9,016 nucleotides of DNA from Chthoniobacterales bacterium (GTDB lineage Bacteria > Verrucomicrobiota > Verrucomicrobiia > Chthoniobacterales > UBA10450): NCBI GenBank assembly GCA_013697015.1, contig JACCXL010000249.1:1-9016 (forward strand), in the 5' to 3' direction. Shown piece by piece: positions 6,283 to 9,016 of this stretch. Every line of letters starts with the position of its first letter. Within the stretch, counting starts at the first letter, position 1. The notes below the pieces were generated by a model, which did no database searches, was not told where the DNA came from, and saw nothing but the letters and a program-made list of their open reading frames with translations. The translations under genes were made by a program, and so were the position numbers.

Positions 6283-7707
6283 ATGCAAGCGGCTGTTCTC
6301 GAAATCTCCGCGCTCGTGCTCGGCATCTTCCTGCTTCTGTGCGAAGCGTTCGCCGGCGCGCTCGACAAACGGCGCCTCGCCTACGGCGGGATCTTCGGGC
6401 TTGGCTTGATTCTCCTGGCCAGCTTTTTCGTGACCGCGGGTCCTTTGCAACCGGACGCGGTCGGATTCTGGAGCTTCTACGCGGCCGATCCGCTCGCGCT
6501 GTTTTTCAAGCGCTTCGCGCTCGCGACCACGATGCTGGTGCTGATCATGATGCTCGAATCCGCGCCGCGGATTCAATCGGGTCTCGGCGAATTCTTCGCG
6601 CTGCCCATCTTCACCTGCGCGGGCCTGATGTGGATGGCCTCGGCCATCGACTTCGTGATGATCTTCGTCTCGCTCGAGCTCGTGACGATGTCCTTCTACG
6701 TGCTCGTCGCCTACACCCGGCGTAATCCCGTTACATTGGAAGCCGGCGTGAAATATCTGATCCTGAGCGCCCTCTCGACAGGCTTCCTGGTTTACGGAAT
6801 TACGTGGGTCTTTGGCGTGACTGGCGAGACGAGTCTGGCACGCGTTGCGGCCGCCTTCAGCCAGCCCAATCTTGAACGCGCTCCGGCGCTTTTCGGAGCT
6901 GTGCTTATCCTGGTGGGCTTGGGATTCAAAATCGCGGCGGTGCCTTTTCAAATTTGGGTGGCAGACGTGTATCAAGGCGCTCCCACGGCTGTCACTGCCT
7001 ATCTTTCGGTAGGATCAAAAGCCGCCGGTTTTGTCGTGCTCCTCCGGGTGCTCAGTGCCTTTTTCATTCTCCCACAAGTGCAGCGCCTGCTCGTCGCGGT
7101 CGCGATCGCCACGCTGATTTACGGAAACCTGGCCGCCTTGCCGCAAACGAATCTTAAGCGGCTTCTGGGGTATTCCAGCATCGCGCACGCCGGCTATCTG
7201 CTCGTCGGCGTAGTTTCATTCTCCGGCGCAGCGGTCGGCTTTTACCTCGTGTCTTATCTCCTCATGACGCTGCTCAGTTTTACTGTCCTCATCGTCGTCG
7301 CCAACAGCGCAGGGGGCGAGGAGATCTCGGATTTCGATGGACTGTCGAAGCGTTCCCCGTTTCTCGCTCTGGCCATGATGATATCGATGCTCTCGCTCGC
7401 GGGCGTTCCGTTCACCGCCGGCTTCTTCGGCAAGTTCATGGTTTTTGATGCCGCGATTCAACAGCATCAGACCGCGCTCGTCGTCGTCGCCGTAGTGACG
7501 GTCGCGTGCGGATTCTATTACTATCTCAAAGTAATACGCGCGATGTATTGGGAATCTCCCGCCCGCGCTGCGCCAATCGCCTTCAGTCAGTTATCCCGCG
7601 TTACGATGACTGGCCTGATGATCGCGATCATCACGCTAGGCGTTTATCCGCAGCCGATTTTGCGCGCGCTCTCCGACGCTTCCCACCCGGTCACTGCGCA
7701 ACGCTAG
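6283..7707 (+). CDS. nuoN: NADH-quinone oxidoreductase subunit N (proximal antiporter-like proton pump)
   Basis: NuoN (ND2) is the antiporter-like subunit nearest NuoK. From ATG 6283 the product is 474 aa (E. coli 485). The proton-path residues are in place: E132 in FVSLELVTMSFYVLVAY, K157 in EAGVKYLILSALSTGFLVYG, K216 in GLGFKIAAVPFQIWVADVYQ (E. coli K217), K246 in SVGSKAAGFVVLLR (E. coli K247), and K384 in TAGFFGKFMVF (E. coli K395). QGAPTAVTAYLS and LKRLLGYSSIAHAGYLLVG are family signatures. The start follows the nuoM stop by 4 nt and has a GGGAAG-like ribosome site. An open frame back to 6121 is out of frame with nuoM and has no NuoN-like sequence, so it was not used. This is the last nuo gene here; its TAG (7705-7707) overlaps the stop of the convergent HNH gene. 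Confidence 0.98.
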   Translation: MQAAVLEISALVLGIFLLLCEAFAGALDKRRLAYGGIFGLGLILLASFFVTAGPLQPDAVGFWSFYAADPLALFFKRFALATTMLVLIMMLESAPRIQSGLGEFFALPIFTCAGLMWMASAIDFVMIFVSLELVTMSFYVLVAYTRRNPVTLEAGVKYLILSALSTGFLVYGITWVFGVTGETSLARVAAAFSQPNLERAPALFGAVLILVGLGFKIAAVPFQIWVADVYQGAPTAVTAYLSVGSKAAGFVVLLRVLSAFFILPQVQRLLVAVAIATLIYGNLAALPQTNLKRLLGYSSIAHAGYLLVGVVSFSGAAVGFYLVSYLLMTLLSFTVLIVVANSAGGEEISDFDGLSKRSPFLALAMMISMLSLAGVPFTAGFFGKFMVFDAAIQQHQTALVVVAVVTVACGFYYYLKVIRAMYWESPARAAPIAFSQLSRVTMTGLMIAIITLGVYPQPILRALSDASHPVTAQR

Positions 7708-8351
7708 TCACTCAACTCGACATTCCAATAGGCGAGATCGACAAAGTGGCGCCAGCTTTCGTGATGCTGAGAGGAGAACGTCACGTGCACAAATGGCCGC
7801 CACTTCGGCCGCTTCGGTTTCCGGATCAGCGCCATGTGAGCTTCGTGAGGCAGGCGATTTCCTTTTCTGGTGTTACAAGGAATACACGAGCAGACCACGT
7901 TCTCCCAGGTCGTCAGCCCGCCTTTATCGCGCGGGAGAACATGATCCAGATTCAGTTCGCTCCGGTCAAAAACAACTCCGCAATACTGGCAGGTGTTTTT
8001 GTCACGCTCGAAAACGTTGTGCCGAGTAAACTTTACCTCCTTTTTCGGGAGACGATCGAACAGCAGCAGCACGATCACACGCGGCACCCGAATCTTCCAC
8101 GAGATGGTCGTGACCATCTCATGATCGGGCCCCGTCACCGAAACTTCGCGCCAGCTTTGAAAGTCATGCGTCAGGAAATTATTCTCTAAATCGGAGGAAA
8201 CCACCTGCGCGTGCCCCTGGTAGAGAAGTGTAAAGGCGCGCCGAGCTGAGCAGACATTTACGGCCTGCCAAAGGCGGTTTAGCACCAGGACCTGACTGTT
8301 CAGTAGCGTGTGCAGAGTTCTTCGATTATCACCCAGTTTTTTCGTTGTCAA
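7704..8351 (-). CDS. HNH endonuclease-domain protein of unknown role
   Basis: The 215-aa protein has an N-terminal domain starting near VLVLNRLWQAVNVCSARRAFTLLYQGHAQVV (about 21-51) and a C-terminal HNH domain of the McrA-like, zinc-binding type. Zinc ligands are C121 and C124 (CQYC) and C156 and C159 (CIPC). The catalytic block is LDHVLPRDKGG (D136, H137), then WENVV with N151, and CNTRKGNR closes the fold. I recall this two-part arrangement as a stand-alone family in many bacterial phyla, without an established function; it lacks features of a restriction enzyme with a partner methylase. The start is TTG at 8351, overlapping the pilT stop as TTGA, which implies translational coupling. A GTG at 8283-8285 (residue 23), just before the conserved VLNRLWQAVN block, is a reasonable alternative. 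The gene ends 4 nt inside nuoN, in the opposite direction. The HNH call is firm; function is open, with DNA repair, nicking or processing possible. Confidence 0.9.
   Translation of the reverse strand: MTTKKLGDNRRTLHTLLNSQVLVLNRLWQAVNVCSARRAFTLLYQGHAQVVSSDLENNFLTHDFQSWREVSVTGPDHEMVTTISWKIRVPRVIVLLLFDRLPKKEVKFTRHNVFERDKNTCQYCGVVFDRSELNLDHVLPRDKGGLTTWENVVCSCIPCNTRKGNRLPHEAHMALIRKPKRPKWRPFVHVTFSSQHHESWRHFVDLAYWNVELSD
8101..8120. repeat. Short inverted repeat inside the HNH gene
   Basis: GAGATGGTC (8101-8109) and GACCATCTC (8112-8120) are perfect 9-bp inverted copies around a 2-nt centre. They encode residues HEMVTTIS of the HNH protein. Two further pairs can form after a mismatch on each side. 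It may be coincidental coding sequence; the tight 2-nt centre fits a protein-bound dyad or cruciform better than an RNA hairpin. Confidence 0.5.
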
Positions 8352-9016
8352 CGGGGCGACATAGGCGCGACCCCGGCGGCGCGTCCGATCCCACCACCTG
8401 GCATACGCCTTTGTTCTTCGCGCATTCCGCCAACCGAGTCACCCAAGGCCCGCTCGTCTGAAGGGAGGAATTTTTTGAAAAGCGCCTTATCGATTGCCTT
8501 CATGAAGGCTTCGTGAGGCGACACCAGATCCTGTTGCAGGAGGGCCAGGATGGCATCGTCCATGAATTGCATCCCCTGCCCTTTCCCGGCCACGATCACG
8601 TCCTGCAGTTTCTGCGTCGCTCCCTCGCGGATGATAGCGGAGACAGCATTGTTAGAAACGAGGATTTCATTGACGGCGATGCGGCCCGTGCCATCGGCTT
8701 TTTTTAAGAGGAGTTGAGCGAGCACACCGCGCAACGAGTTGGCGAGCATTGTCCGTACCTGCGCTTGTTTGTTGGCGGGGAAGACGTCCACCATGCGATC
8801 GATCGTCTTGCGCGCGTTGTTCGTGTGCAAGGTTCCGAAAACTAGCAGGCCGGTCTCGGCGGCCGTCAAAGCGAGGGAAATTGTCTCCAAGTCGCGCATT
8901 TCGCCGACAAGCACGATGTCGGAATCCTCGCGCAGGGCCGCCTTCAACCCGTCCGGGAATGAGGCTGAATTCATCGGCACCTCGCGCTGCGTTATGATGC
9001 TGCGCTTGTTGCCATG
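8348..9016 (-). CDS. pilT: Type IV pilus retraction ATPase PilT, C-terminal part (5' end outside window)
   Basis: 222 codons are visible; the frame is open at the right edge, so roughly the first 130-150 residues, including the Walker A loop, lie outside. PilT is a hexameric cytoplasmic ATPase that powers pilus retraction for twitching motility, adhesion or DNA uptake. In visible-residue numbering: HGNKRSIITQREV (1-13) matches the secretion-ATPase core; ALREDSDIVLVGEMRD (27-42) is the Asp box/Walker B with its catalytic glutamate; GLLVFGTLHTNNARKTIDRM (56-75) is the His box, with leucine where many PilT proteins have the first histidine (GHLVFGTLHT). The retraction motif AIRNLIRE appears as AVSAIIRE (124-131). 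The last 35 or so residues (from PSDERALG) form a Gly/Arg/Met-rich tail without family similarity that I can see. The pattern favours PilT over PilB (no sign of the PilB zinc motif) and probably over PilU. Its TGA overlaps the start of the downstream HNH gene. Confidence 0.92.
   Translation of the reverse strand, partial: HGNKRSIITQREVPMNSASFPDGLKAALREDSDIVLVGEMRDLETISLALTAAETGLLVFGTLHTNNARKTIDRMVDVFPANKQAQVRTMLANSLRGVLAQLLLKKADGTGRIAVNEILVSNNAVSAIIREGATQKLQDVIVAGKGQGMQFMDDAILALLQQDLVSPHEAFMKAIDKALFKKFLPSDERALGDSVGGMREEQRRMPGGGIGRAAGVAPMSPR

Noticed and set aside
6139..6975. Long minus-strand open frame (278 codons) opposite nuoM/nuoN
   Set aside because: It is rich in Glu, Arg, His and Gln with no recognisable domain, as expected for the antisense of genes encoding hydrophobic proteins. 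The plus-strand NuoM and NuoN matches are decisive.
7506..8189. Plus-strand open frame of 227 codons across the end of nuoN and the HNH gene
   Set aside because: It overlaps two well-supported genes in other frames and its sequence shows no domain; it is the antisense shadow of the HNH gene.
1..9016. CRISPR arrays, tRNA or rRNA genes, insertion sequences or phage genes
   Set aside because: No regularly spaced direct repeats, cloverleaf-like or rRNA-like sequence, transposase or integrase was seen on either strand; nearly all of the window is accounted for by the listed genes.

Overview
This is bacterial chromosomal DNA, gene-dense and of moderately high GC. It is mostly the distal half of an operon for respiratory complex I (NADH-quinone oxidoreductase, NDH-1). 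The phylum cannot be proved from the sequence. The dispersed-type palindromic repeats, the unusual NuoM sequence and the neighbouring HNH and PilT genes made me think of Verrucomicrobia or a related soil lineage. That is recall-based inference at low to moderate confidence.

Layout. The plus strand from the left edge to 7707 reads nuoG (3' end only), nuoH, nuoI, nuoJ, nuoK, nuoL, nuoM, nuoN, the same order as the canonical nuo operon. Genes abut or overlap (nuoG/nuoH, nuoJ/nuoK, nuoL/nuoM, nuoM/nuoN), except at two gaps of about 120 bp: nuoH-nuoI (1399-1517) and nuoK-nuoL (2890-3012). Each gap holds a different palindromic repeat. No promoter is visible inside the operon; it presumably lies upstream of the window.

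The minus strand from 9016 to 7704 carries the 3' part of a PilT-type type IV pilus retraction ATPase, then a complete HNH-domain protein that overlaps it by 4 nt. The HNH gene converges on nuoN, and the two stop codons share the palindrome CTAG, so there is no intergenic space or obvious terminator between the transcription units. No gene-free stretch exceeds 300 bases.

How the genes work together. NuoG and NuoI carry iron-sulfur clusters of the peripheral arm. NuoH forms the quinone-site junction in the membrane. NuoJ and NuoK, with NuoH, link it to the three antiporter-like proton-pumping subunits NuoN, NuoM and NuoL. Key residues are in place in NuoH, I, J, K, L and N. NuoM is the exception: the TM7 lysine of its half-channel reads as leucine, and the following loop and TM8 are also altered.

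Overall this is ordinary housekeeping DNA and I see no new defence or mobile system. The points most worth a second look are the NuoM substitution, the two repeats inside the operon, and the HNH protein of unknown role coupled to pilT.
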